Source: Microbacterium sp. LWH7-1.2 (GTDB taxonomy: Bacteria > Actinomycetota > Actinomycetes > Actinomycetales > Microbacteriaceae). From it: a stretch of DNA of 64,000 nt. The DNA lies in contig NZ_CP151637.1 of assembly GCF_038397755.1 (NCBI RefSeq), forward strand, positions 2,790,001 to 2,854,000, in the 5' to 3' direction. Positions 43,892-53,675 of this stretch are shown piece after piece. The stretch's first letter is position 1, and every line of letters starts with the position of its first letter. The notes below the pieces were generated by a model that was given only the letters and a program-made list of their open reading frames with translations, had not been told where the DNA came from and made no database searches. A program made the translations under genes and the position numbers.

Positions 43892-45238
43892 ATGCCTTTG
43901 TGGACCATTCACGGCAACGGCCGGACCGTCGAACCCGGGAAGGTGGTGAAGCCCGACGAGCGGCTGAACTGGCCCGCGACCGTCGCGATCGGCGCGCAGC
44001 ACGTCATCGCGATGTTCGGCGCCACGTTCCTGGTGCCGGTGCTGACGGGCTTCCCGGTCTCGACCACGCTGCTCTTCTCGGGCATCGGAACGCTGCTGTT
44101 CCTCCTCATCACGAAGAACCGCCTGCCCAGCTACCTCGGTTCGTCGTTCGCCTTCATCGCGCCGGTCACCGCCGCGACCGCGTCGCAGGGGATGGGCTCG
44201 GCCCTCGCCGGCATCGTCGCCGTCGGCGTGCTCCTGGCCGTCGTCGGCTTCATCGTGCAGTTCGCGGGCCTCGGCTGGGTCGAGAAGCTCATGCCGCCGG
44301 TCGTGGCCGGCGCCATCGTCGCCCTCATCGGCTTCAACCTGGCGCCGGTCGCGTGGCAGAACTATCAGCAGGCGCCGATCACCGCGACCATCACGCTCGT
44401 CTCGGTGATCCTGTTCAGCGTGCTGTTCCGCGGGTTCCTCGGACGCATCTCGATCTTCCTCGGTGTGATCGTCGGCTACATCGTCGCGCTGCTGCGGGGC
44501 GAGGTCGACTTCACCGCGGTGAACGAGCTCGTCGCGAGCGGGCAGTGGGTGGGCCTGCCGACGTTCCAGTTCCCGACGTTCGGCAACCCGGGCACGTGGA
44601 GCGTCATCGCGATGTTCCTGCCGGTCGTGCTCGTGCTCATCGCCGAGAACGTCGGACACGTGCGCGGCGTCGCGACGATGACCGAGGCATCCGTCAACCA
44701 GTACACCGGCCGCGCGCTCATCGCCGACGGCGCCGCGACCGTGCTCGCGGGCACGTTCGGCGGCTCGGGCACGACGACGTACGGGGAGAACATCGGCGTC
44801 ATGGCGGCGACCCGCGTCTACTCGACGGCCGCGTACTGGGTCGCGGGCGTCTTCGCGATCCTGCTGTCCTTGTCGCCCGTGGTCGGCGCGGTGTTCAACT
44901 CGATCCCCGCCGGCGTGCTCGGCGGCGTGACGACGGCGCTGTACGGCCTCATCGGCATCATCGGCATCAAGATCTGGGTCGACAACCGCGTCGACTTCTC
45001 GCGCCCGGTCAACCAGTACACCGCCGCCGTCTCGCTCGTGATCGCGATCGCCGGATTCACCATGGTGTGGGGCGACTTCCAGCTCGGCGCGATCGTCATC
45101 GGCGCGGCCGCGGCCCTGCTGATCTACCACCTCGGCAACGCCATCGCGCGCTGGCGCAAGACCGGCGCCGACGACGGCGGCCCGCTCCCCGCCGTCGGCC
45201 AGCTCGGTGGGGACCCGCAGGACTCGCGGGTGAAGTAG
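43892..45238 (+). CDS. Uracil/xanthine permease, NCS2 family
   Basis: 448 residues, ATG after AAGGAG. It matches the UraA-like NCS2 pattern: WPATVAIGAQHVIAMFGATFLVPVLTGFPVSTTLLFSGIGTLLF, SSFAFIAP, AENVGHV and FGGSGTTTYGENIGVMAATRVYS, with 14 helices. It imports a pyrimidine or purine base with protons. Uracil is the likeliest substrate, and xanthine is possible given the purine catabolic genes about 11 kb away. Confidence 0.93.
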   Translation: MPLWTIHGNGRTVEPGKVVKPDERLNWPATVAIGAQHVIAMFGATFLVPVLTGFPVSTTLLFSGIGTLLFLLITKNRLPSYLGSSFAFIAPVTAATASQGMGSALAGIVAVGVLLAVVGFIVQFAGLGWVEKLMPPVVAGAIVALIGFNLAPVAWQNYQQAPITATITLVSVILFSVLFRGFLGRISIFLGVIVGYIVALLRGEVDFTAVNELVASGQWVGLPTFQFPTFGNPGTWSVIAMFLPVVLVLIAENVGHVRGVATMTEASVNQYTGRALIADGAATVLAGTFGGSGTTTYGENIGVMAATRVYSTAAYWVAGVFAILLSLSPVVGAVFNSIPAGVLGGVTTALYGLIGIIGIKIWVDNRVDFSRPVNQYTAAVSLVIAIAGFTMVWGDFQLGAIVIGAAAALLIYHLGNAIARWRKTGADDGGPLPAVGQLGGDPQDSRVK

Positions 45239-45282
45239 CCCACGCCGATTCGAGGCATCCGTGTCCCGAGCTCCGGCCTTCA

Positions 45283-45333
45283 TGTCCCACTTTCACGCCC
45301 GAGCATGCTGCTTTTGTGCGCGGAAGTGGGACA
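45283..45333. repeat. Hairpin after uracil permease
   Basis: TGTCCCACTT (45283-45292) and AAGTGGGACA (45324-45333) are a perfect 10-bp inverted repeat with a 31-nt loop. It may act as a terminator; the loop is long for a canonical one. Confidence 0.5.
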
Positions 45334-45376
45334 CGGCGGCGCCAAGAGCCAGGGAATGGATGCTGCGGGCAAATGG

Positions 45377-45388
45377 TTGTAGCTACAT
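45377..45388. promoter_or_regulatory. MarR-like palindrome at VOC gene start
   Basis: TTGTAGCTACAT contains the perfect palindrome TGTAGCTACA and abuts the GTG at 45389. Sites of this form are bound by MarR regulators that often control VOC dioxygenase-like genes, but no MarR gene is in the window. Confidence 0.45.
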
Positions 45389-46273
45389 GTGAATGAGATT
45401 GCGCACCCTGACCGGCTTGCCGCAGACACCTCGATGGGGGCTGTCACGCTGCTCGTCGGAGACCTCGACGGCATGACCGCGTTCTACCGCGACGTCATCA
45501 CCCTCCAAGTGCTGTCGGCCGAGGGCGACGAGGTCGTGCTCGGACGCGCGGGACGGCCCGTCGTCGTGCTGAAGCATGAACCCGCCCTGCGGCACGCGAG
45601 CGCCGGCGCGGCCGGACTCTTCCACACCGCGATCCTGTTCGAGACGCAGGAGGCCCTCGCCGCAGCGCTCTACAGCGTCGCGCAGCGCGCGCCGCACACC
45701 TTCACCGGCTCGGCGGATCACCTGGTGAGCCAGGCCTTCTACCTCACCGATCCCGAGGGGAACGGCATCGAGCTGTACTGGGATCGCGCCCGGACCGAGT
45801 GGTCGTGGACCCACGGCAGCGTTGAGATGGCGACGCTGTACCTCGACCCCAACGGGTTCCTGCGCGAGCACCTGACCGAACGGGCCGCGAGCGGCGGGAC
45901 CGGGCAGGACGCCGCATCCGTCGGTCATGTGCACCTGTCGGTCGGCGACGTCGCGAGCGCCCGCGCCTTCTACGTCGACGCGCTCGGCTTCGACCAGACG
46001 GCGGCGATAGGCGACCAGGCGCTGTTCGTGAGCGCCGGCGGCTACCACCACCACATGGCGATGAACGTGTGGAACTCGCGAGGCGCCGGACCCCGGATGC
46101 CGGCACTCGGCCTCGGCCGCGTCGACCTGGCGCTGCCCGACGCGGACGCCCTCGGCGAGCTCGCCGAGCGGCTGCGCCACCACGGCCTCGAGGTGCGCGA
46201 CGACGGTCGCACGGTCTCGTTCGACGACCCGTGGCGCAACCTCCTGCACGCGACGGTGCCCGGACGCGGCTGA
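45389..46273 (+). CDS. VOC-family (glyoxalase/catechol 2,3-dioxygenase-like) protein
   Basis: 294 residues, two VOC modules. The first (VTLLVGDLDGMTAFYRDVITLQVLSAEG...FYLTDPEGNGIELYWDR) and second (GHVHLSVGDVASARAFYVDALGFDQT...HHMAMNVWNS) each have beta-alpha-beta-beta-beta pattern and candidate metal ligands (His and Glu, for example ELYW and HVHL). It is convergent with cebR, with 1 nt between stops. CatE-like ring cleavage or a thiol-detoxifying lyase are options. The GTG start overlaps a palindromic site. Confidence 0.85.
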   Translation: MNEIAHPDRLAADTSMGAVTLLVGDLDGMTAFYRDVITLQVLSAEGDEVVLGRAGRPVVVLKHEPALRHASAGAAGLFHTAILFETQEALAAALYSVAQRAPHTFTGSADHLVSQAFYLTDPEGNGIELYWDRARTEWSWTHGSVEMATLYLDPNGFLREHLTERAASGGTGQDAASVGHVHLSVGDVASARAFYVDALGFDQTAAIGDQALFVSAGGYHHHMAMNVWNSRGAGPRMPALGLGRVDLALPDADALGELAERLRHHGLEVRDDGRTVSFDDPWRNLLHATVPGRG

Positions 46274-46274
46274 C

Positions 46275-47315
46275 TCAGACGGAGTCGCGGACGACGAGCT
46301 CCGTCTCGAGGATGGTGACGTGCCTCGGATGCCGCCCCGCCAGGAGGTCGAGCAGCACCGTGGCCATGCGCTCCCCCTGTGCGAACGACGGCTGGCGCAC
46401 TGTCGTCAGCTGGGGGATGACGGACGTCGCCACCGGGGAGTCGTCGAAGCCGATGAGGGCGACGTCCTCGGGGACGCGCAGCCCCTCGGCCGCGAGCACC
46501 GTCAGCACGCCGCGCGCCATGAGATCGCTGGCGACGAAGATCGCATCGGGCCGGGCTCCCGTGGCGAGCACCCGGCGCATCGCGTCGGCGCCGCCGTCGG
46601 CGGTGAAGTTGCCGTCCTCGACCGCGATCTCGTCGAGGTCCCACGCGGCGAGCGCGTCGCGGTACCCCTGCAGGCGGTCGACGCCGGCGGGCATGTCGCG
46701 CGGTCCGGTGATCGTCGCGATGCGGCGGCGGCCGCTCTCGATCAGGTAGACCGTGGCGTCGTACGCCCCGCGGACGTTGTCGACGTCGACGTAGTAGTCG
46801 CGCTCGCGCTCGCGCACCGGCCGGCCGCCGTAGACGACCGGCACGACGCTCGCGATGCGGTCGATGAACGTGTCGCTGGTGTGGTGCGAGACCACGATCG
46901 CGCCGTCGACGGCGCCCGAGCGCACATACGACGTCGTCTTGTCGCCCGGGTCGTCGCTCGCGATGAAGAGGTTGAGCACGTAGTCCGAGCGGCTGAGGCG
47001 GGAGTTGATGCCCGACACGATCGCCGCGAAGAACGGGTCGCCGAAGAACCGGGTGGTGTCCTCGGGCACGATGAGCGCGATCGCGTGCGTCTTCTGGCTC
47101 GCGAGCGACCGGGCGGCGCGGTTGGGGACGTAGTTCAGCTCGCTGATCGCGCGGGTCACCGACTCGAGAGCTTCGGGACTCACGGCGGTCGAGCCGTTCA
47201 CGACGCGGGAGACGGTCGACCGCGAGACCCCCGCCGCCGCCGCGACCTCTTCGATCGTCACGGCGTGTGCGCTGCCGGGTCCCCGCTGGGTATGCCGCAT
47301 GGCATCGGTGCTCAT
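46275..47315 (-). CDS. cebR: LacI-family repressor of the cellobiose locus
   Basis: 346 residues, ATG after GGAGGAGGGG. The helix-turn-helix near residues 19-40 (TIEEVAAAAGVSRSTVSRVVNGS, then NYVPNRAARSLA) is followed by a sugar-sensor domain (FVASDLMARGVLTVLAAEGLRVPEDVALIGFDDSP). It closes the cebE-cebF-cebG-bglC row, and three TGGGAGCGCTCCCA-like boxes lie at the cebE promoter, the known CebR/CelR operator form. It should repress the locus until cellobiose or a cello-oligosaccharide binds. Confidence 0.9.
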   Translation of the reverse strand: MSTDAMRHTQRGPGSAHAVTIEEVAAAAGVSRSTVSRVVNGSTAVSPEALESVTRAISELNYVPNRAARSLASQKTHAIALIVPEDTTRFFGDPFFAAIVSGINSRLSRSDYVLNLFIASDDPGDKTTSYVRSGAVDGAIVVSHHTSDTFIDRIASVVPVVYGGRPVRERERDYYVDVDNVRGAYDATVYLIESGRRRIATITGPRDMPAGVDRLQGYRDALAAWDLDEIAVEDGNFTADGGADAMRRVLATGARPDAIFVASDLMARGVLTVLAAEGLRVPEDVALIGFDDSPVATSVIPQLTTVRQPSFAQGERMATVLLDLLAGRHPRHVTILETELVVRDSV

Positions 47316-47371
47316 TCCTGTCCCCTCCTCCCCGGGATGCTACTGCGCGGCAGACATCCCGTGGCGCACTG

Positions 47372-48850
47372 CTACGACGCGACGGTGGCCGCGCGCGCGG
47401 ACTCCAGGTCGATCGTCCGGGCGCCGATGATGCGGCTGTACTCGAGCGCGCTGTCCTTCGGCGTGCGCTCCTGGGTGTCGTAATCCACGCGCACGATCCC
47501 GAACCGCTTCTCGTACCCCCACGCCCACTCGAAGTTGTCGAGGAGCGACCAGTAGAAGTAGCCGCGCACGTCGACGCCGGCCTCGGCCGCATCGAGGATC
47601 GCACCGAGGTGCCCGCGCAGGAACTCGACGCGGTCGGCGTCGTGCACGCGCTTCACGTCGCCCTCGACGACGAGCTCGTCGTCGTATGCGGCGCCGTTCT
47701 CGGTGACGTACAGCACCGTGCCGACCGGCTGGGCGTATTCGTCCCACACCCTCTCGAGGAGCGTGGTGAGCCCCTCGGGCTGCACCTCCCACTGCATCGG
47801 CGTGCGGGGCAGTCCGCGCTCGTGCCAGTAGATGCCCTCGTGCGAGGGGAACGGCGAACGCCCGGGTCGGTCGGTCGGGGCGTCGCCACCGATCGGCGGG
47901 TTCACCGGCTCGTGTCCGCCCACGTACTCGCCGTGGTAGTAGTTCACGCCGAGCGTGTCGATGGGCGTCGCGATGGTCTCGAGGTCGCCCGGGCGCACCG
48001 CGGTCTCCCAGGCGGCGATGGCCGCGGCATCCACCTTCCGGATGTCCTCCACGATGTCGGCCGGGTACTGCGCGCGGAAGATCGGGTCGAGGAACCAGCG
48101 GTTGAACTGGCCGTCGATGCGGCGCGCGGCGTCGACGTCGGCCGGGTCGCTCTCGTCGACCGGCTCGGCGACCGTGAGGTTCAGCGTGATGCCGAGCTTG
48201 AGCGACGCGTCGCGTGCGCGCAGCTCACGGACGGCCTGGCCGTGGCCGAGCAGCAGGTGGTGCGCGGCGAGCACGCCCTCCTCGACGCTGTAACGGCCCG
48301 GGGCGTGGAGCCCCGCCGTGTAGCTGAGGAACGACGAGCACCACGGCTCGTTGAGCGTCGTCCAGACGTCCACGCGGTCGCCCAGCGCGTCGTGCATCGT
48401 CAGGGCGTATTCGGTGAAGAGGTCCGCGGTGTCGCGGTTCGCCCAGCCGCCCTTCTCCTGGAGCGCCTGCGGGAGGTCCCAGTGGTAGAGCGTCAGCCAG
48501 GGCAGGATGTCGGCCCCGAGCAGCTCGTCGACCAGTCGCTTGTAGAAGTCGAGGCCCTTCGGGTTGACCGCTCCGCCGTCGGGTCGCACACGCGACCACG
48601 ACGTCGAGAAGCGGTACGTCTGCAGGCCCAGCTCCTTCATCAGTGCGACGTCATCGCTGTAGCGGTGATAGTGGTCGCACGCCACGTCGCCGTTGTCGGC
48701 GTTGATCACGGCGCCCGGCACCCGGCAGAAGGCGTCCCAGATCGAGTCGCGGCGGCCGTCCTCGTGGGCAGCGCCCTCGATCTGGAAGGCGGCGGTCGCG
48801 GCGCCGAACAGGAAGTCCTGGGGGAAGGCGCGAGGGATCGCGGTCGTCAT
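47372..48850 (-). CDS. bglC: GH1 beta-glucosidase of the cellobiose locus
   Basis: 492 residues. FPQDFLFGAATAAFQIEGA at the start, HRYSDDVALMKELGLQTYRFSTSWSRV, TLNEPW with acid/base Glu168, and YVTENG with nucleophile Glu384 make a complete GH1. There is no signal peptide, so it cleaves imported cellobiose in the cytoplasm. It lies between cebG (65 nt) and cebR (56 nt). Confidence 0.95.
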   Translation of the reverse strand: MTTAIPRAFPQDFLFGAATAAFQIEGAAHEDGRRDSIWDAFCRVPGAVINADNGDVACDHYHRYSDDVALMKELGLQTYRFSTSWSRVRPDGGAVNPKGLDFYKRLVDELLGADILPWLTLYHWDLPQALQEKGGWANRDTADLFTEYALTMHDALGDRVDVWTTLNEPWCSSFLSYTAGLHAPGRYSVEEGVLAAHHLLLGHGQAVRELRARDASLKLGITLNLTVAEPVDESDPADVDAARRIDGQFNRWFLDPIFRAQYPADIVEDIRKVDAAAIAAWETAVRPGDLETIATPIDTLGVNYYHGEYVGGHEPVNPPIGGDAPTDRPGRSPFPSHEGIYWHERGLPRTPMQWEVQPEGLTTLLERVWDEYAQPVGTVLYVTENGAAYDDELVVEGDVKRVHDADRVEFLRGHLGAILDAAEAGVDVRGYFYWSLLDNFEWAWGYEKRFGIVRVDYDTQERTPKDSALEYSRIIGARTIDLESARAATVAS

Positions 48851-48915
48851 GAGGTCAATGATCCTCTCGGGGAACGTCAGTGTCAGGATGCCGATGGCGG
48901 GGGGAGGGGAAGGGC

Positions 48916-49827
48916 CTAGCCCTTGACGGCGCCGGCCATGATGCCGCTGACCAGCTGCCTGCCGGTGAAGGCGAAGAGGATCAGCAACGGGATGGTCGCC
49001 AGCAGCACGCCCGCCAGCACGATGGAGTAGTCGACGAAGTAGTTGGACTGGAGCAGTGACAGGGCGACGGGCAGCGTGGGGTTCTGCCGGTCGAGCACGA
49101 TGAACGGCCAGAAGAACTGGTTCCACGCGCCCACGAACGTGAACAGGAACAACATCGCCGCCGCCGGACGGGCCGCGGTCACGCCGACTGTCCAGAACGT
49201 GCGGATCATGGATGCCCCGTCCACTCGCGCCGCCTCGATCAACTCGTCCGGCACGGTCTGCTGGAGGTACTGCGTCATCCAGAACACGCCGAAGGCGCTC
49301 GTGAGGGCCGGGATGATGATCGCGCCGATCTGCCCCGTCCAGCCGAGGTCGGAGAAGAGGAGGTACAGCGGAACGACGCCGAGCTGCATCGGCACGGCCA
49401 TGGTCGCCACGACGAAGGCGAGCAGCCACTTGCCGCCGGGGAAGCGGAGCTTGGCGAAGGCCCAGCCGGCGAGGGTGGAGAAGAAGACGACGGATGCCGC
49501 GATCACGGCCGAGCTCCAGATCGAGTTCCACAGCGCCGGCCAGAAGTTCACGGCCGGGTCGTTCATGACCGCGAGCGCGTTGCTGACGAAGTTGCCTCCG
49601 GGCAGCCACGACATGTTGGGGTCGTTGATGGTCGAGGAGTCGCCCGAGCCGATGAGGAACGACCAGTAGAAGGGGAAGATCGCGGAGATCACGACCACCG
49701 CGAGGCCGGCGTACACCCAGAAGCTGGCGCGGACGCCGCGGATCTTGGTCGTGCGGCGGCTGCGGCGGTTGTCGTTCGGGATGTTCTCCTCGACGACGGC
49801 GAGGGGCGGGGTGCTGATGGCGCTCAC
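48916..49827 (-). CDS. cebG: Cellobiose-type ABC permease, MalG type
   Basis: 303 residues; the GTG overlaps the stop of cebF (GTGA). Six helices, from ASFWVYAGLAVVVISAIFPFYWSFLIGS, with the EAA loop LIEAARVDGASMIRTFWTVGVTAARPA and the C-terminal RQLVSGIMAGAVKG typical of the MalG class. The cebE-F-G order and CebR boxes indicate cellobiose/cello-oligosaccharide import. The energising ATPase is not in the window. Confidence 0.92.
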   Translation of the reverse strand: MSAISTPPLAVVEENIPNDNRRSRRTTKIRGVRASFWVYAGLAVVVISAIFPFYWSFLIGSGDSSTINDPNMSWLPGGNFVSNALAVMNDPAVNFWPALWNSIWSSAVIAASVVFFSTLAGWAFAKLRFPGGKWLLAFVVATMAVPMQLGVVPLYLLFSDLGWTGQIGAIIIPALTSAFGVFWMTQYLQQTVPDELIEAARVDGASMIRTFWTVGVTAARPAAAMLFLFTFVGAWNQFFWPFIVLDRQNPTLPVALSLLQSNYFVDYSIVLAGVLLATIPLLILFAFTGRQLVSGIMAGAVKG

Positions 49828-50852
49828 TGCTGGGCTCCCTTCCGGCGGCGGCGAGGCCTGACGACTCCGCGGCCGCCCTCGTCGCGCACGAGACGACGGG
49901 TGACGAGGAGGTTGATGAGGCCGATCGCCAGGATGATGATGAACAGGATCCACGCGAGGGCTGCCGCGCGGCCGAAGTTGAACTCGCCCCAGCCGATGTT
50001 GTAGAGGTACAGCGTGATCGTCAGCCACTGATTGGCGGCACCGCCGCGACCGAACGTGTCGAACATGCGCGGCTCATCGAAGATCTGCAGTCCGCCGATG
50101 GTCGCCGTGATGATGACGAAGATCAGCGTCGGCTTCAAGGACGGAAGCGTGATGCTCCAGAACTGCCGGAATGGTCCGGCTCCGTCGACGGTGGCCGCCT
50201 CGTAGTAGTCGCGCGGCACCGCCTGCATCGCGGCGAGAAGGATGAGCGCGTTGTAGCCGGTCCAGCGGAAGTTCACCATCGTCGCGATCGCGATGTGGCT
50301 CCAGAACGGGTCCTTGTGCCACGCGATGGGGTTCAGGCCGATGCTCGTGAGGAAGTTGTTCACGAGGCCGTGGTTGTCGCCGAACATGTTGCTGAAGATG
50401 AGCGCGACGGCCACCGGCGCCATGACATACGGGAGCAGGACGCTCATCCGCCAGAACGTCTTGGCGCGGATGTTGCGGTCGAGCATGGCGGCGATGAAGA
50501 TCGCGAGGATGAGCTGCGGCACCGAGGAGAGCAGGAAGATGCTGAAGGTGTTGCGCAGCGCGGTCCAGAAGTCGGCCTGCGACAGGATCCAGATGTACTG
50601 GTCGAAGCCGATGAAGGTGCCGGAGTTGCGGATCAGATCCCATTCCTGGAACGAGATCACCGCGGTGTACACGATGGGGAAGAGACCCGTGATCGCGAAC
50701 AGGATGAAGAACGGCGAGATGTAGAGGTAGGGCGAGACCTTCAGGTCCCACCGGCTGAGTTTCTGGGAGAAGGAGAGGACGCGCGGCTGACGTTCGGTTG
50801 CCGGCCGGTGGGCCGGCCCGGATGCCGCGGGGCGGGTTGCGGTCGAGGTCAC
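49824..50852 (-). CDS. cebF: Cellobiose-type ABC permease, MalF type
   Basis: 342 residues from the GTG at 50852 with GGAG 7 nt upstream; a longer frame from 50948 lacks a site. Helix 1 is PYLYISPFFILFAITGLFPIVYTAVI, and the EAA loop reads YYEAATVDGAGPFRQFWSITLPSLKPT. A basic, disordered tail (RDEGGRGVVRPRRRRKGAQQ) ends the chain. It lies 133 nt after cebE. Confidence 0.92.
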   Translation of the reverse strand: MTSTATRPAASGPAHRPATERQPRVLSFSQKLSRWDLKVSPYLYISPFFILFAITGLFPIVYTAVISFQEWDLIRNSGTFIGFDQYIWILSQADFWTALRNTFSIFLLSSVPQLILAIFIAAMLDRNIRAKTFWRMSVLLPYVMAPVAVALIFSNMFGDNHGLVNNFLTSIGLNPIAWHKDPFWSHIAIATMVNFRWTGYNALILLAAMQAVPRDYYEAATVDGAGPFRQFWSITLPSLKPTLIFVIITATIGGLQIFDEPRMFDTFGRGGAANQWLTITLYLYNIGWGEFNFGRAAALAWILFIIILAIGLINLLVTRRLVRDEGGRGVVRPRRRRKGAQQ

Positions 50853-50985
50853 CGGTCGCTCCGATTCGGGTGTCGAGTGTGGCGGGATGAGCGGAGCGCG
50901 CGCGGGCCGGGAAAGACCCGCGTGCGCTCCGCTGCTCGGTGAGACCACGTCCCGGCGAGGGGACGTGATCGTCAGTGGCGGCCTA

Positions 50986-52257
50986 TCAGAAGGCCTCGAC
51001 CTCGGCGACGAACGTGTTCCACGACGTCTCCGCGTCCTCCACGCCGTCGAAGACGCGGGTGATGGCGTCCTGGAGCGCGGTGTTGTACTTGAAGTAGTTC
51101 GCGCTCTTGAACGGGGTGACCTCGATCGCGTCAGACCGCTCGGCGAAGATCTGACCGGTCGGGGCGTTGTTGAAGAACTCGTTGGTCGAGTCGACGATGG
51201 ACGAGGCGCTCTGGGCGTCGACAGCGCTGGGGAAGGCGCCGACGTTGACGAACGTCTTCTCCTGCTGCTCGGGAGCGGTCAGCCAGTCGGCGAGCTTGAG
51301 GGCCTCATCGACGTTCTTGCCGTTCCCCGGGACGGTCAGGTACGAGCCGCCCCAGTTGCCGCCGCCGTTCGGGAACGCGTTCGCGATCTCCCAGCCGCTG
51401 ACGTCGGGTGCGTTGCCCGAGATGATGCCGAGCATCCACGGCGGGCACAGCATCGCGGCGAACTCGCCGTTGGCCATCGACGCGTTCCAGTCGTCCGACC
51501 ACTGGCCCGAGTAGGCCGAGTTCGGGATGCCGCGCTCGACGACGAGGTCGTACGCCGCCCTGATCTCGGGGTTGGTCGTCGCGACGACGGTGCCGTCGGG
51601 CTCGTCGTACGGGAACTCGATCTGGTTGACGATGCCCTGGGTCGTCGAGTTGGCGGCGTCGATCATCGGCTTGCCGGTCGCAGCCTTGTACTTGTCGGCG
51701 AGGTCGAAGAAGGTGTCCCAGTCGCCGTCGATCGTCGCGGCGACCTCATCGGGCGTCGAGGGGAGGCCGGCGGCGGCGAACAGGTCGGCGCGGTAGCACA
51801 CGGCCTGCGGGCCGATGTCGGTGCCGAAGCCGACGAGGCGGCCGTCGGCGTCGGTCGCGGCGGCTTCCTTCCACTCGACCCAGCGGCCCTTGGCGCTGTC
51901 AGGCACCTCGGCGAGCAGGTCGGAGTACTGCATCGCCTCGGCGAACCAGTCGACCTCGACCGCTTCGATGTCGGCGAGGCCCTCCTTGCCGAGCTTCGAG
52001 AAGAAGTTCGCGCGGGCGTCGTCGGTGATCGCGGCCTTGTTGTGGACGATCTTGATGTTCGGGTTCTCGTCCATGTACTCCTGCAGGAGTTCATCGTCGT
52101 ACCCGAAGTCGTTGAACGTGGCCAGGGTCAGCGTGATCTCGCCGTCTTCGCCACCGGCTTCGTCTCCGCTGCCGCCGGCGCAGCCGGCGAGGACGATGGC
52201 CGAAGCCGAGAATGCGGCGATTGCCACGGCGCTTCTGCGGAAGGCGCGTGCGTTCAC
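50986..52257 (-). CDS. cebE: Cello-oligosaccharide-binding lipoprotein
   Basis: 423 residues from the GTG at 52257, 5 nt after AAGGAG; an in-frame GTG 6 nt earlier overlaps that site. Signal and lipobox VLAGC give Cys26. The mature part is a family 1 solute-binding protein (ITLTLATFNDFGYDDELLQEYMDENPNIKIVHNKA...CPPWMLGIISG). It is the first gene of the ceb row under three CebR boxes. Confidence 0.92.
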   Translation of the reverse strand: MNARAFRRSAVAIAAFSASAIVLAGCAGGSGDEAGGEDGEITLTLATFNDFGYDDELLQEYMDENPNIKIVHNKAAITDDARANFFSKLGKEGLADIEAVEVDWFAEAMQYSDLLAEVPDSAKGRWVEWKEAAATDADGRLVGFGTDIGPQAVCYRADLFAAAGLPSTPDEVAATIDGDWDTFFDLADKYKAATGKPMIDAANSTTQGIVNQIEFPYDEPDGTVVATTNPEIRAAYDLVVERGIPNSAYSGQWSDDWNASMANGEFAAMLCPPWMLGIISGNAPDVSGWEIANAFPNGGGNWGGSYLTVPGNGKNVDEALKLADWLTAPEQQEKTFVNVGAFPSAVDAQSASSIVDSTNEFFNNAPTGQIFAERSDAIEVTPFKSANYFKYNTALQDAITRVFDGVEDAETSWNTFVAEVEAF

Positions 52258-52331
52258 TGTCACTCCTTTGTGTTGTCAGGTCGTGTGTGTTGCAGGATCG
52301 GCGCGGAGGGAACCGTGCCGGGTGATGGTCG

Positions 52332-52401
52332 TGGGAGCGTTCCCATCGATCGAGACGAAACGCTATGGGATCGCTCCCACGAAGTCAAGGGAGCGCTCCC
52401 A
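52332..52401. promoter_or_regulatory. cebE promoter with three CebR boxes
   Basis: Minus-strand promoter: -35 TTGACT (52388-52383), 17-bp spacer, -10 TAGCGT (52365-52360), start near 52353. Boxes: TGGGAGCGTTCCCA (52332-52345), TGGGATCGCTCCCA (52366-52379) and AGGGAGCGCTCCCA (52388-52401). Each differs by one base from TGGGAGCGCTCCCA, the CebR/CelR operator. One box fills the spacer, one overlaps the -35 and one lies after the start. Confidence 0.88.
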
Positions 52402-52442
52402 TAGTTTGATCACGGTTGTGTCACGGGGTTTCGGGGCCCGGG

Positions 52443-52472
52443 AGAAACGCCGTGCGCGGGGGCCCGTAGACT
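52443..52472 (+). promoter_or_regulatory. Promoter of purS-purQ
   Basis: AGAAAC (52443-52448), 18-bp spacer, TAGACT (52467-52472), with a start near 52479 and a leader of about 94 nt to the purS ATG. The leader carries a version of the CGTTTCGACTCCTCGCTGCG intergenic repeat and ends with AGGAGG. Confidence 0.5.
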
Positions 52473-52572
52473 GGAGGGGACCCCTGCCCGCGACATCCGG
52501 CGTTTCGACTCCTCGCTGCGCTCGTCGCGCAACGACCGACAGCTGCGGCCTGTGGCCGCCAGGAGGATCCAC

Positions 52573-52817
52573 ATGCCCACCATCGTCGTCGACGTCATGC
52601 CCAAGGCCGAGCTTCTGGACCCGCAGGGGAAGGCCGTCTCCGGCGCATTCGCCCGTCTCGGCGTCTCCGACTTCAGCGGCGTCCGCATCGGCAAGCGGTT
52701 CGAGCTCAGCGTCGACGGCGAGGTCACCGACGAGGTGCTCGCCGAGGCCCAGCGCATCGCCGACGAGATCCTCTCGAACTCCGTGATCGAGGACGTCGTC
52801 GGCATCGAGGTCGTCGA

Positions 52818-52821
<4 letters not shown>
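52573..52821 (+). CDS. purS: FGAM synthetase subunit PurS
   Basis: 82 residues, ATG after [34 protein letters not shown] and the VRIGKRFEL strand are typical of PurS, the small bridging subunit of the PurLQS FGAM synthetase. It overlaps purQ by ATGA. purL is not adjacent and must lie outside the window. Confidence 0.96.
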
Positions 52822-53525
<704 letters not shown>

Positions 53526-53572
53526 GCCGCAGCATCCGCATCCCCAGCTGTCCTCTTCTCCCCGGCTCTTCG

Positions 53573-53657
53573 TGCCGAAACACGGGTCGGTCACTCCGAC
53601 ACGCCGGTGACGGATGCCGCGCCCCGGCGTGTCGCGTGACGCACCCGTCTTTCGGCA
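53573..53657. terminator. 85-bp palindromic element after purQ
   Basis: Outer arms 53573-53587 and 53643-53657 match at 14 of 15 positions; inner arms GACACGCCGG (53598-53607) and CCGGCGTGTC (53624-53633) are perfect, with GGATGCCGCG in the loop. It lies between purQ and the convergent DUF1761 gene, so it may terminate both. The nested arms also resemble a small mobile palindrome. Confidence 0.65.
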
Positions 53658-53675
53658 AACGGTCGGGGGTGGGTG

